Shown one piece after another: positions 1 to 8,583 of a DNA stretch of 64,000 nt. The notes beneath the pieces were generated by a model, which did not search any database, was not told where the DNA came from, and saw only the letters and a list, made by a program, of their open reading frames with translations. Position 1 is the first letter of the stretch. Each line of letters opens with the position of its first letter. This DNA comes from Oxalobacteraceae bacterium UBA4003. Its GTDB lineage: Bacteria; Pseudomonadota; Gammaproteobacteria; Burkholderiales; Burkholderiaceae_D. The DNA lies in contig DGBN01000029.1 in assembly GCA_002384815.1 (NCBI GenBank), forward strand, positions 119,286-183,285, given 5' to 3'. The position numbers and the translations under genes were made by a program.

Positions 1-762
1 TCCTTGCGCGGTAATTGTCTGCTGTGCCAACTCACCGAGCTTGCGCAACTTGTCGTAAATCGCTGTCGACTCGACACGTTTGAACACCACCCTTACCTTT
101 TTCTCTGCACTTGCCTGCAGCAAGGCCAGCGCAGCTGCTTCATCAGTAATTTCTCGTACATCGACCTTGATCACATCGGGATGCACCTGCTCCAGCAATG
201 CCAGACCCTGGCGCGTATTGGCAGCGTTGACGGCGAGACGGAAGCCATTGCGTCGGTAGTTGTCGGCGACATAATTCAGCAACCATGCCTGATCGTGCTG
301 AATCAGCGGCAACTGCAACACGATTTTCCTGTGCGGCAAACCCAGCACATCCAGTACGCGCCGGAATGACATGCCGTGATTGCTGTCAACCGCAGCCAGC
401 AGCCGTGCATGCACACTGAGGTAGAGATCGATATCGACCATTTCCGGCTGCCGATAGAAATTGACGGCATGCAGCAAACGGCACAGGCGATCGAGTTCTA
501 TCGATTGCTCGTCAGTCGCGCCGGTATCCAGCAGTTTCCAGATACTGAGGCCGGCATCGCTTCTGGAATAACTGCGCATGAAACCCTGCACACCGACGAT
601 GCGCTGATTGTCCAGCGTCCGTAGCGGCTGAAATGCACTGGTCAGCGTGGAATTGAAATAGCGTCCATGCGCGCGCCCCTGCTCATCCAGCCACAAGCTG
701 GTATCGGCCTGGGGCGTGGCGTGCAGGTGCGACAAGTATTGCTGCAAGGCGGGGAAATTCAT
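1..762 (-). CDS. Degenerate EAL-domain protein (5' part only)
   Basis: Reading from the ATG at 762-760 gives 254 codons with no stop before the window edge, so the 3' end is missing. A good ribosome binding site (AAGGAAGAG) precedes the start. Residues about 38 to the end resemble a cyclic-di-GMP phosphodiesterase EAL domain: FQPLRTLDNQRIVGVQG matches the usual FQPIV...G(Y)EAL block, and IKVDVREI matches the later K-I-D block. The signature EAL is replaced by Gln-Gly-Phe (VQGFMR), and the Asp pair that normally binds metal is not evident. I infer a non-catalytic, possibly ligand-sensing EAL protein. The family is fairly sure; inactivity is inferred from motif loss, and a further C-terminal domain could lie outside the window. 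Confidence 0.72.
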   Translation of the reverse strand, partial: MNFPALQQYLSHLHATPQADTSLWLDEQGRAHGRYFNSTLTSAFQPLRTLDNQRIVGVQGFMRSYSRSDAGLSIWKLLDTGATDEQSIELDRLCRLLHAVNFYRQPEMVDIDLYLSVHARLLAAVDSNHGMSFRRVLDVLGLPHRKIVLQLPLIQHDQAWLLNYVADNYRRNGFRLAVNAANTRQGLALLEQVHPDVIKVDVREITDEAAALALLQASAEKKVRVVFKRVESTAIYDKLRKLGELAQQTITAQG

Positions 763-828
763 GATGCTCTTCCTTGATCCGCAGACATACGTCCACCTTT
801 CCATCGTGCAGGCGGACGTCGCGCGAAT

Positions 829-1047
829 TTATAACAGTTTAGCGAGCGACACTTCAGTTGCCTTGACCAGCGCAACGACCTCGGTGCCGATTTTCAAATC
901 GAGATCCTTGACCGAACGCGTCGTGATCACGGAAGTGACGATACCAGCCGGTGTTTCAACGTCCACTTCCGATACGACATCACCGAGAATGATGTTGCTG
1001 ATCTTGCCCTTGAACTGATTGCGGGCGTTGATTTTGTCGATACTCAT
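829..1047 (-). CDS. ssuF: Molbindin-like (TOBE/Mop) protein SsuF
   Basis: A 72-residue protein that is essentially one Mop/TOBE fold: MSIDKINARNQFKGKISNI opens it, and the central VVSEVDVETPAG and C-terminal IGTEVVALVKATEV blocks are typical of molybdate/oxyanion-binding molbindins. The start at 1047 is preceded by AAGGAAATAAC; an in-frame extension upstream would run into ssuB and is unlikely. It is the last gene of the sulfonate block, directly after ssuB. The Pseudomonas putida ssuEADCBF operon ends with the same kind of gene (ssuF), reported to be needed for growth on sulfonates. Its biochemical role is not known to me; oligomeric oxyanion binding is the family expectation. Confidence 0.88.
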   Translation of the reverse strand: MSIDKINARNQFKGKISNIILGDVVSEVDVETPAGIVTSVITTRSVKDLDLKIGTEVVALVKATEVSLAKLL

Positions 1048-1096
1048 GTTATTTCCTTGTTGTGATTTGAAAATACAGTTAAATAAAAATAGTGCG

Positions 1097-1930
1097 TCAA
1101 ACTGCCCAGGCGAAACGCTGCACTGCATTCAACAGTGAAACGTCGCCCAGGGAAGAATCGGGACTGCCGGCAAAAACTGGCGTTTTTAAAACGCGCGACA
1201 GAATATGTTCTTCCAGTTGCGCGAATTTCGGATTGCCGCGTGAGCGCGGACGCGCCAGTGGAATGCGTTCATCCAGCGTGATGCGGCCATCCTCGATCAG
1301 CACCACGCGATCGGCCAGCGCAATCGCTTCCTGCACATCATGCGTGACCAGCAAGGCGGTAAAGCCGCGTTCCTGCCACAGGGATTCGATCAATTGCTGC
1401 ATCTCTATACGCGTCAATGCATCCAGCGCGCCCAGCGGTTCGTCGAGCAGCAGCAGTTCAGGATCATGTACCAGCGCACGCGCCAGTGCCACCCGTTGGC
1501 GCTGGCCGCCTGACAGCACGGCCGGCCATTCACTGCCTCTATCCTGCAGGCCGACTTGTTGCAATGCCTGCGCTGAGGCGGTTTTTTTCGACAAGCCCAG
1601 GGCCACGTTATCCAGTACTTTTTTCCACGGCAGCAAACGCGAATCCTGGAACATGATGCGGGTTTCCGGCGCTTCTTTTCCATCACCGAAAACCAGCGTG
1701 CCGCGGTCTGCGGTTTCCAGTTCTGCGATCAGGCGCAACAAGGTGCTTTTACCGCAGCCGCTGCGTCCGACCACGGCGACAAACTCTCCTGGTTCCAGCA
1801 CCAGGTTGATGGACTTCAATACCTCGCGTCCGCTGTAAGACTTGAACAGGCTGGTGACGGCGACTCGTATGCCGCGCTTTGCGCCAGTGACCGCCTGCAC
1901 TTCGGGTGTTTCAATTTCAATCGTCTGCAT
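1097..1930 (-). CDS. ssuB: Aliphatic sulfonate ABC transporter, ATPase SsuB
   Basis: A 277-residue ABC ATPase that powers sulfonate uptake with the SsuC permease. Walker A GRSGCGKST lies at about 55-63, the Q-loop FQD at 94-96, signature LSGGQRQR at 139-146 and Walker B LLLLDEP at 160-165. The segment IMFQDSRLLPWKKVLDNVALGL is characteristic of the SsuB/TauB/NrtD group. E. coli SsuB is about 255 residues; the excess is mainly the N-terminal leader and a C-terminal tail. The gene sits 21 bp downstream of ssuC and about 50 bp upstream of ssuF, so co-transcription is likely. TauB is the main alternative, excluded here by the adjacent ssuD and ssuE. Confidence 0.93.
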   Translation of the reverse strand: MQTIEIETPEVQAVTGAKRGIRVAVTSLFKSYSGREVLKSINLVLEPGEFVAVVGRSGCGKSTLLRLIAELETADRGTLVFGDGKEAPETRIMFQDSRLLPWKKVLDNVALGLSKKTASAQALQQVGLQDRGSEWPAVLSGGQRQRVALARALVHDPELLLLDEPLGALDALTRIEMQQLIESLWQERGFTALLVTHDVQEAIALADRVVLIEDGRITLDERIPLARPRSRGNPKFAQLEEHILSRVLKTPVFAGSPDSSLGDVSLLNAVQRFAWAV

Positions 1931-1951
1931 GATGATTTCCTTATTGCCGAA

Positions 1952-2785
1952 TCAGTGTCGGTAACCCGGATGCCAGCGCAGCCAGTAGCGCTCCAGCAAA
2001 CGCGACACTGCGTCAGCCAGCTTGCCCAGCAATGCATAGAGCAAAATGCCAACCAGCACCACGTCGGTCTGTAAAAATTCACGCGCATTCATCGTCATGT
2101 AGCCGATGCCGGATTGCGCAGCGATGGTTTCCGCCACGATCAGCAACACCCACACCAGCCCGAGTGAAAACCGCACGCCAACCAGTATCGACGGCAAGGC
2201 GCCCGGCAAAATCACATCGCGATACAGCGGCCAGCCGGACAAGCCGTAGCTCTTGGCCATTTCGATCAAGCCTTTGTCGACCGAACGTATACCGTGAAAA
2301 GTATTCAGATAAACCGGAAAGAACACGCCAACCGCAACCAGAAAAACCTTCGAGGTTTCTTCAATCCCGAACCACAGAATCACCAATGGGATCAATGCCA
2401 GCGCCGGAATGTTGCGTATCATTTGCAGCGTGGTATCGAGCAGGGTTTCTGCCGTCTTGAAGGTACCGGTCAACAAACCCAGCAACAAACCCAAACCACC
2501 GCCTATGGCAAAACTGGTGGTGGCGCGCCACAAACTCATGCTGACGTGTACCCATAATTCACCCGATATTGCCAGCTCCCAGACAGCTTTCGCCACTGCC
2601 AGTGGTTCCGGCAAAATGCGGCTGGACAGCCAGCCGGTCTGGGCGGCAATCTGCCACAGCAGAATCAGCAAGACCGGTACTATCCATGGCACCAGTTTGG
2701 CTAGCGAAGAACTGGCCCATGTCGAGGCCGGCTTGATCAGCGTTGCATCATCCGTATCGGATGCGTTCAAGATAATTGCACTCAT
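1952..2785 (-). CDS. ssuC: Aliphatic sulfonate ABC transporter, permease SsuC
   Basis: A 277-residue inner-membrane permease of the SsuC/TauC family. After a roughly 30-residue cytosolic start there are about six hydrophobic helices, beginning with WIVPVLLILLWQIAAQTGWL. The ABC-coupling EAA-type loop is visible as IEMAKSYGLSGWPLYRDVILPGALP, followed by the usual LVGVRFSLGLVWVLLIVAE block. It lies 9 bp from the end of ssuD and 21 bp before ssuB, in the normal ssuADCB order. It would form the membrane channel for alkanesulfonates delivered by SsuA. Confidence 0.93.
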   Translation of the reverse strand: MSAIILNASDTDDATLIKPASTWASSSLAKLVPWIVPVLLILLWQIAAQTGWLSSRILPEPLAVAKAVWELAISGELWVHVSMSLWRATTSFAIGGGLGLLLGLLTGTFKTAETLLDTTLQMIRNIPALALIPLVILWFGIEETSKVFLVAVGVFFPVYLNTFHGIRSVDKGLIEMAKSYGLSGWPLYRDVILPGALPSILVGVRFSLGLVWVLLIVAETIAAQSGIGYMTMNAREFLQTDVVLVGILLYALLGKLADAVSRLLERYWLRWHPGYRH

Positions 2786-2794
2786 CGCAGCTCC

Positions 2795-3949
2795 TCAGCT
2801 TTGTGAAACTTTAGGCAGGATGTCATTGGAAATGACTTCACCGAACGGACCGGTCAATACCGCGTCACCCGAACGCGAGCGGCCTTTGCCCAGCAGAGGA
2901 AAAACCAGTTCGGCAAAGCGATACGATTCTTCCAGATGCGGATAACCGGACAGGATGAAGGTTTCAATTCCAAGGTCTGCATATTCCTGCATGCGAGCCG
3001 CCACCGTTTGCGGATCGCCGACCAATGCAGTACCTGCACCGCCGCGTACCAGACCGACCCCGGCCCACAGATTTGGCGACACTTCCAGCTTGTCTTTTTT
3101 ACCGCCATGCAGCGCAGCCATGCGCCGCTGACCTTCGGAATCCATTTTGTTGAACGAGGCTTGCGCACGGGCGATCAGATCGTCATCGACGTACTGGATC
3201 AATTCATCGGCGGCCTTCCACGCTTCTTCATTGGTTTCGCGCACGATCACGTGCAAGCGTATGCCGAACTTCAATGTGCGGCCATGCTTGGCAGCGCGTG
3301 CGCGCATGTCGGCGATTTTTTCAGCCACGGCGGCTGGCGGTTCACCCCAGGTCAGATACACATCGACCTGTTCCGCCGCCAGTTCATGCGCGGCATCCGA
3401 GGAGCCACCGAAGTACAGCGGCGGATACGGTTTTTGCAATGACGGATACAAGGTCTTCGCACCCTTGACCTGTATATGCTTGCCCGTGAAATCGTAGCCT
3501 GCATCACCGCCCTCACCCGCCAGCGATGCGCGCCATACTTTCAGGAATTCATCCGTGATTTCGTAACGTTCAGCATGGCTGGCATGCAGACCATCCGCTT
3601 CCAGTTCGGCCTGATCGCCGCCGGTAACGACGTTGATCAGCAAGCGGCCTTTCGACAGACGATCGAAGGTCGCTGCCATGCGTACTGCCAGGCCGGGTGT
3701 ACTCAGTCCGGGACGGATCGCTACCAGAAATTTCAACTGTTTGGTTTCACCGATCAGACTCGATGCAGCCACCCATGCGTCTTCGCAGGAACGGCCGGTA
3801 GGCAGCAACACGCCGTCGTAACCCAAGGTATCGGCGGCAACCGCGACCTGCTTCATGTAATCAAAATCGACTTGCCGCGCGCCTTTCGACGTGCCGAGAT
3901 AACGGCTGTCGCCGTGGGTTGGAATAAACCAGAATACGTTCAAACTCAT
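2795..3949 (-). CDS. ssuD: FMNH2-dependent alkanesulfonate monooxygenase SsuD
   Basis: A 384-residue cytoplasmic flavin monooxygenase (E. coli SsuD is 381). It uses FMNH2 from SsuE and O2 to cleave alkanesulfonates to sulfite and an aldehyde. The start MSLNVFWFIPTHGDSRYLG is near-diagnostic for SsuD, and the bacterial luciferase-like TIM-barrel core shows FLVAIRPGLSTPGLAVRMA and LLINVVTGGDQ. The C-terminal FILSGYPHLEESYRF block is also conserved. ssuA lies upstream and ssuC downstream on the same strand. Confidence 0.96.
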   Translation of the reverse strand: MSLNVFWFIPTHGDSRYLGTSKGARQVDFDYMKQVAVAADTLGYDGVLLPTGRSCEDAWVAASSLIGETKQLKFLVAIRPGLSTPGLAVRMAATFDRLSKGRLLINVVTGGDQAELEADGLHASHAERYEITDEFLKVWRASLAGEGGDAGYDFTGKHIQVKGAKTLYPSLQKPYPPLYFGGSSDAAHELAAEQVDVYLTWGEPPAAVAEKIADMRARAAKHGRTLKFGIRLHVIVRETNEEAWKAADELIQYVDDDLIARAQASFNKMDSEGQRRMAALHGGKKDKLEVSPNLWAGVGLVRGGAGTALVGDPQTVAARMQEYADLGIETFILSGYPHLEESYRFAELVFPLLGKGRSRSGDAVLTGPFGEVISNDILPKVSQS

Positions 3950-4030
3950 GATGAAATCCTTTAAACACCGCGCTGCTGATCACACTGCACATCACTTGGC
4001 ACTGAAAGCAGCACGGCTTGTTGCATGTAA

Positions 4031-5008
4031 TTACCTGGCGACTAGTACCGCGTCCTTGACACTGATTTTTTTAGGAATCAGTTTCAATTCATAAAACGCA
4101 TCTGCGATTTTTTGCTGCTCGGCGATCACCTGAGGTGTTACCGGTTTGACGCCATAGGAAAGGCGCTTCGTTGCAAGTTCAACAGTTGCCTGATCCAGCC
4201 CGGTTTGCGCCGCCAGTATCTGCGCCGCTTCCTTCAAATTCTTGGCCGCCCATTGATCGACCTTGTCGAGCTCATCGAGCACGATGGAAACGATCTTTGG
4301 ATTTTTTTCGGCATAAGTACGCGACGCAAGGAAGAACTGATGATTGGCAACCAGTCCCGCACCATCAGCTAGAACACGCGCTTTCAGTTGTACTTCTGCC
4401 GCAGCCTGGAACGGATCCCAGATTACCCACGCGTCTATGCTGCCGCGTTCAAACGCTGCACGTGCATCGGCAGGAGCGAGGAAAATGATTTGCACATCCT
4501 TGTAGGCCACGCCGGCTTTTTCCAAGGCCTTGACCAGCAAATAATGCACGTTGGAACCTTTGTTCAAGGCGACTTTTTTGCCTTTCAAATCGGCTACTGT
4601 TTTCAGTGGCGAACCGTGAGGAACCAGAATGGCTTCGCTGGCTGGCGATGGCGGTTCACTGCCGACATAGACCAGATTGGCCCCGGCAGCCTGGGCAAAA
4701 ATCGGCGGCGCTTCGCCTGCCGTGCCGAAATCTATGCTGCCTACATTCAAGCCTTCCAGCAATACCGGGCCGGCAGGGAACTCCGCCCATTTCACTTCTA
4801 CCCCTTCAGAAGCCAGACGTTTTTCCAGCGAACCGTTACCTTTCAAAATCACCAGCGTGCCGTATTTTTGGTAACCGATGCGCAACACACTTTTTGCCTG
4901 CGCCGATGCCAGATTAGGCAATCCGGCAGTCAGTGCGCCAACAGCAGCTGCCGATAACAGACCTAGTGTGCGACGTTTGGCATTGCGTTTATCGTTTGAA
5001 ATACTCAT
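4031..5008 (-). CDS. ssuA: Aliphatic sulfonate-binding periplasmic protein SsuA
   Basis: A 325-residue substrate-binding protein of the SsuA/TauA family. I chose the ATG at 5008, preceded by AAGGAAAATGAC, over an upstream in-frame Met. The N-terminus has a twin-arginine-like KRRTLGLLSAAAVG followed by a hydrophobic stretch and a likely cleavage after ASA at about residue 36, so Tat export is possible. The mature protein begins KSVLRIGYQKYGTLVILKG, a typical SsuA start, and SIDAWVIWDPFQAAAE is the conserved hinge region. It should capture alkanesulfonates for SsuBC. About 80 bp separate it from ssuD. Confidence 0.93.
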   Translation of the reverse strand: MSISNDKRNAKRRTLGLLSAAAVGALTAGLPNLASAQAKSVLRIGYQKYGTLVILKGNGSLEKRLASEGVEVKWAEFPAGPVLLEGLNVGSIDFGTAGEAPPIFAQAAGANLVYVGSEPPSPASEAILVPHGSPLKTVADLKGKKVALNKGSNVHYLLVKALEKAGVAYKDVQIIFLAPADARAAFERGSIDAWVIWDPFQAAAEVQLKARVLADGAGLVANHQFFLASRTYAEKNPKIVSIVLDELDKVDQWAAKNLKEAAQILAAQTGLDQATVELATKRLSYGVKPVTPQVIAEQQKIADAFYELKLIPKKISVKDAVLVAR

Positions 5009-5123
5009 GTCATTTTCCTTGTCATGCAAATTTTGAGAAAAAGAATCCCCGCCAGCGCATATGCACTGATTTTTATATGAGCGAGATTGTTACGGCGACC
5101 TGCTTGCTACACAAGCAATAGAC

Positions 5124-5714
5124 TTAAACGCTACATCGCACGCTGGAGAACGGAATTGAATCAAAGGTATTCAAGGACACTTCGCTCAATGCATGCAAAC
5201 TGCTGGACAAATTTTCTATGCCGTCACTGACACGTTTGGCAATCGCAAAGTCCAGCGTCAAACCTTGTTCCGCCGACCAATTGATTTGCTGATCAGTTGC
5301 ATAAATACTCGGCAGTACATGCTTCGCATCCAGTGCCGACAATACCGGACGCAAGCCGTAATCGAGCGCCAGCATATGCGACTGACTACCACCGGTAGCC
5401 AGAGGCAAGACCAGCTTTCCATTCAAACCATCTTGCGGCAGCAAGTCGAGAAATGCCTTGAGTATTCCGCTGTACGCTGCCTTGTAGACAGGCGTCGCAA
5501 TCACGACTGCATCCGCTTGAGCGACCTGCTCTCTGGCCACCTTCAATGCTGCATCGTTGAAGTCTGCATGTAGCAAGGCTTGCGCCGGCAGATCACGAAC
5601 ATGCAATTTCACGTAACGATGGCCGAGCAATGCAAGCCGTTCACCAACATGATGCAGCAAGCGGGTAGAACGAGACGGTGTGGATGGACTACCCGCGAGC
5701 AACAAGATATTCAT
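5124..5714 (-). CDS. ssuE: NAD(P)H-dependent FMN reductase SsuE
   Basis: A 196-residue flavodoxin-fold reductase that supplies FMNH2 to SsuD (E. coli SsuE is 191). The phosphate-binding loop LLLAGSPSTPSRSTRLL lies at about 4-20. The central VVIATPVYKAAYSGILKAFLDLLPQ block and LPLATGGSQSHMLALDYGLRPVL are hallmark SsuE segments. It opens the ssuEADCBF run, 24 bp downstream of the sulfate-binding protein gene, so it is probably transcribed with it from the promoter upstream of sbp. Confidence 0.93.
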   Translation of the reverse strand: MNILLLAGSPSTPSRSTRLLHHVGERLALLGHRYVKLHVRDLPAQALLHADFNDAALKVAREQVAQADAVVIATPVYKAAYSGILKAFLDLLPQDGLNGKLVLPLATGGSQSHMLALDYGLRPVLSALDAKHVLPSIYATDQQINWSAEQGLTLDFAIAKRVSDGIENLSSSLHALSEVSLNTFDSIPFSSVRCSV

Positions 5715-5738
5715 TTCAATTCCAAAGAAAGATGTAGA

Positions 5739-6743
5739 TCACTTTTTGCCTGGCAAATAGATTTGATCAAACACGCCGCCATCAGAGAAATGCTTCTTCT
5801 GTGCGGTAGCCCAACCACCAACATCTGCAATCGTGTACAACTTCACTTTTGGAAATTGTGCTGCGTATTTTTTCGCAACGTTCACGTCCGTAGGACGATA
5901 GTAGTTTTGCGCTGCAATTTCCTGACCTTCCGTCGTGTACAGATATTTCAGGTAAGCCTCAGCCACCTTGCGTGTACCGCGACGATCGACCACTTTGTCG
6001 ACTACAGCCACTGGTGGTTCAGCCAGGATACTGACGGAAGGCGCAATGATTTCAACCTTGTCCGGGCCCAGTTCCTTGATCGCCAGGATGGCTTCGTTTT
6101 CCCATGCCAGCAAAACGTCGCCTATGCCGCGTTCAACAAAAGTAGTGGTTGATCCACGTGCGCCGGAATCCAGCACCGGTACGTTCTTGTACAGTTTGGA
6201 GATGAAGTCAGTAGCCGTTGCTTCAGTACCGCCCGGCTGTTTCAATGCATACAGCCATGCAGCCAAATGGTTCCAGCGAGCGCCGCCTGATGTTTTTGGA
6301 TTTGGTGTGATGACGGCTACACCTGGCTTGACCAGATCGTTCCAGTCCTTGATGCCTTTAGGATTGCCTTTGCGGACCAGGAACACGATGGTAGAGGTAT
6401 AAGGCGAGCTGTTGTGCGGCAAACGTTTTTGCCAGTCTTTGGCAAGCAGGCCTTTATCCGCGATAGCGTCAATGTCATACGCCAATGCCAGTGTCACCAC
6501 ATCTGCTTCCAGACCATCGATGACTGCACGTCCCTGTTTGCCCGAACCGCCATGCGATACTTTCGCCTTGACGTCGTCGCCGGTTTTTGTTTTCCATTCC
6601 TTGGCGAACGCCTTGTTGAAGTCCTGATACAACTCACGCGTTGGATCGTAAGAGACGTTCAACAACGATACTTCTGCCGCATGTACGGCTGGTGCAATCA
6701 GTGCAATTGCGAAGGCGGTGCCTATCAATTTTTTGAGCAACAT
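5739..6743 (-). CDS. sbp: Sulfate-binding periplasmic protein
   Basis: A 334-residue periplasmic sulfate/thiosulfate-binding protein. The start at 6743 is preceded by AAGGGGAAAG; the N-terminus MLLKKLIGTAFAIALIAPAVHA is a Sec signal peptide cleaved after AHA-type residues around 22. Mature motifs LLNVSYDPTRELYQDFN and VSHGGSGKQGRAVIDG are the conserved Sbp/CysP blocks that line the oxyanion site. No cysT, cysW or cysA lies nearby, so it must use a permease encoded elsewhere. Its position as first gene of the ssu block puts inorganic and organic sulfur scavenging under one promoter. CysP (thiosulfate) is the alternative. Confidence 0.92.
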   Translation of the reverse strand: MLLKKLIGTAFAIALIAPAVHAAEVSLLNVSYDPTRELYQDFNKAFAKEWKTKTGDDVKAKVSHGGSGKQGRAVIDGLEADVVTLALAYDIDAIADKGLLAKDWQKRLPHNSSPYTSTIVFLVRKGNPKGIKDWNDLVKPGVAVITPNPKTSGGARWNHLAAWLYALKQPGGTEATATDFISKLYKNVPVLDSGARGSTTTFVERGIGDVLLAWENEAILAIKELGPDKVEIIAPSVSILAEPPVAVVDKVVDRRGTRKVAEAYLKYLYTTEGQEIAAQNYYRPTDVNVAKKYAAQFPKVKLYTIADVGGWATAQKKHFSDGGVFDQIYLPGKK

Positions 6744-6826
6744 TTTCTTTCCCCTTGGGCGATTCGTTTCTGAGGATTGAAGATTAAATTGCTGCAAATA
6801 AAAACGACACGAATTGTTTCGTCCTT

Positions 6827-6849
6827 CCTTATGCATTTTACGCATAAGG
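6827..6849. promoter_or_regulatory. Palindrome with LysR-type T-N11-A spacing upstream of sbp-ssu
   Basis: CCTTATGC at 6827-6834 and GCATAAGG at 6842-6849 form a perfect 8-bp inverted repeat with a 7-bp centre, 84 bp upstream of the sbp start. The core contains T-N11-A, the recognition pattern of LysR-family regulators. Sulfur genes of this kind are usually activated by the LysR proteins CysB or Cbl, so a CysB-type operator is a reasonable inference. It could alternatively be a transcript hairpin. Confidence 0.45.
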
Positions 6850-6990
6850 ATTTTTTAAGACGCTTTGAAAAAGCTGATTCTTCATGCCGGAAACGTTCGA
6901 TGCATGCATGCGTATAAGCTCATGCACAGAGTAACGAGCGACACAGAAATGTGGTCGGTTCATCGGGTGAAATCCATGACATGGAACACT

Positions 6991-7031
6991 GAAATAAAAG
7001 GCTGCCATAAGCAAAAATGCTGGTGGCAGCC
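6991..7031 (-). terminator. Rho-independent terminator of dgkA
   Basis: Arms GGCTGCCA (7000-7007) and TGGCAGCC (7024-7031) pair perfectly, with a nested AGCA/TGCT pair inside. On the minus strand the stem is followed by TTTTATTT. It lies 70 bp past the dgkA stop. Confidence 0.75.
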
Positions 7032-7100
7032 TGTATAAACATTTGTTATTAGCTTATTCCATCGTCAACAAACGAAGCACTTCATTCCTATCAGGAACAT

Positions 7101-7502
7101 TTATGTTTCTGAAAACAAAGGCCATAAAATAACCAGCCAGGTTGCTGCTGCCAGCATCAGCGTCAACAAGACAGCAGCGCTGCCAAAGTCTTTGGCATTC
7201 TTCGATAACGGATTGCGTTCCAACGAAACCCTATCCACTACCGCCTCTATCGCCGAATTGATCAGTTCCACAATCAGCACCAGCACAAATACTCCTATCA
7301 GCAGCAACTTTTCCCATGCCGCGACGGGCAACAGCAAGGCCGCAATGGTCGCAATCACAACGACAAATAATTCCTGGCGAAACGCATGTTCGCTGCGCCA
7401 TGCAGATTTAAAACCTGCCATTGAATAAGCGAAGGCAGAAAAAATACGCTTCAGGCCGCTCTTGCTTTTAAATTCACTCACAGCTGGTTCCGGATCGATC
7501 AT
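7101..7502 (-). CDS. dgkA: Diacylglycerol kinase DgkA
   Basis: A 133-residue integral membrane kinase that phosphorylates diacylglycerol to phosphatidic acid, recycling lipid head-group turnover products. The diagnostic ELINSAIEAVVDR motif is at about 79-91, after the amphipathic FKSAWRSEHAFRQEL segment. Three membrane helices are visible at about 45-65, 66-82 and 108-128, giving the compact trimeric fold of prokaryotic DgkA. About 10 residues at the N-terminus exceed the E. coli length of 122. It stands alone, transcribed away from the IclR gene. Confidence 0.93.
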   Translation of the reverse strand: MIDPEPAVSEFKSKSGLKRIFSAFAYSMAGFKSAWRSEHAFRQELFVVVIATIAALLLPVAAWEKLLLIGVFVLVLIVELINSAIEAVVDRVSLERNPLSKNAKDFGSAAVLLTLMLAAATWLVILWPLFSET

Positions 7503-7721
7503 GCGATTTAAGGTTGGTGTAAGAGTGAGGGGCGATTATCGGTGTAACAGTATAGGCGTACACGTGAATAGACCCGATACCATGCGCACCGTGAATATAG
7601 CGTTCAGCAGCATGTTACAGCGCCACATAAAAACACAAGACTTCCATGGACAAGGCATGGCAAACTTTTTTCATCTTTCACAATGTGATATAAAGACTGG
7701 ACTGCACAGCATAAGTCAAAC

Positions 7722-8519
7722 ATGAAAACACATCATCCTGCAGAGGCGGACAAAACCTCCATCCAAGTCATAGAACGCATGGTATCGCTACTGGATGCAC
7801 TCGCAAGCTACCCCGATCCGGTCAGCTTGAAAGAGCTTTCCCGCGTTACCGGCCTGCATCCTTCCACTGCGCATCGCATCCTGAACGATCTCGTCCTCAA
7901 GCGTTTTGTCGACAGATCCGAACCCGGCACGTACCGACTCGGCATGCGTTTGCTGGAACTGGGGAATATTGTCAAAAGCCGCTTGAGTGTGCGTGAAGCA
8001 GCCCTGGATCTGATGCGCCACCTGCATCGAAAAACCAATCAAACCGTCAATTTGTCGGTGCGGCAAAACGATGAAATCATCTATATCGATCGCGCCTTTT
8101 CCGAGCGTTCCGGCATGCAGGTCGTGCGCGCCATCGGCGGCCGTGCACCGCTACACCTGACCTCGACCGGCAAGTTGTTTCTATCGATAGACGAACCGAA
8201 AATGGTGCAGGCTTACGCAAGCCGCACACATCTGGTCGGTCACAACAAGAATTCCATTACGGATTTGCTCAAACTGGAAAACGAATTAAACCTGGTGCGT
8301 GCGCACGGCTATGCGCGCGACAACGAAGAGCTTGAGCTTGGCGTACGCTGCATGGCTGCCGGCATTCACGACGATAGCGGCAAGCTGATTGCCGGCCTGT
8401 CGATTTCTGCACCTGCCGACCGCTTGCAGGAAGAATGGCTGGAAGATTTGATGCGCACTGCGCAGGAAATATCGATGGCGCTCGGCTACAGCAGAAATGA
8501 AGCGGCGCCTGGCAATTAA
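7722..8519 (+). CDS. IclR-family transcriptional regulator
   Basis: A 265-residue regulator. A winged helix-turn-helix occupies about residues 12-75 (VSLKELSRVTGLHPSTAHRILNDLV is the recognition region). The IclR effector domain follows, with LHLTSTGKLFLS and YARDNEELELGVRCMAAGI as typical ligand-pocket blocks, the latter with the conserved Cys. The target is not evident: neighbours are dgkA and a D,D-peptidase, neither a usual IclR target. No strong ribosome binding site is seen. Family assignment is firm, ligand unknown. Confidence 0.9.
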   Translation: MKTHHPAEADKTSIQVIERMVSLLDALASYPDPVSLKELSRVTGLHPSTAHRILNDLVLKRFVDRSEPGTYRLGMRLLELGNIVKSRLSVREAALDLMRHLHRKTNQTVNLSVRQNDEIIYIDRAFSERSGMQVVRAIGGRAPLHLTSTGKLFLSIDEPKMVQAYASRTHLVGHNKNSITDLLKLENELNLVRAHGYARDNEELELGVRCMAAGIHDDSGKLIAGLSISAPADRLQEEWLEDLMRTAQEISMALGYSRNEAAPGN

Positions 8520-8540
8520 TCTCTCGTGCTTGCGACAATA

Positions 8541-8569
8541 AAAAAGGCGAACCTCGGTTCGCCTTTTTT
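8541..8569. terminator. Bidirectional terminator between iclR-type gene and pbpG
   Basis: GGCGAACC and GGTTCGCC pair around a TC loop, with an A-run before and a T-run after, so it can end both the plus-strand regulator gene and the minus-strand peptidase gene. Confidence 0.88.
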
Positions 8570-8583
8570 ATGATCGATATATA

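Noticed and set aside
1092..1838. A 248-codon open frame on the plus strand
   Set aside because: Antisense to ssuB; no family features and the ABC motifs are on the other strand.
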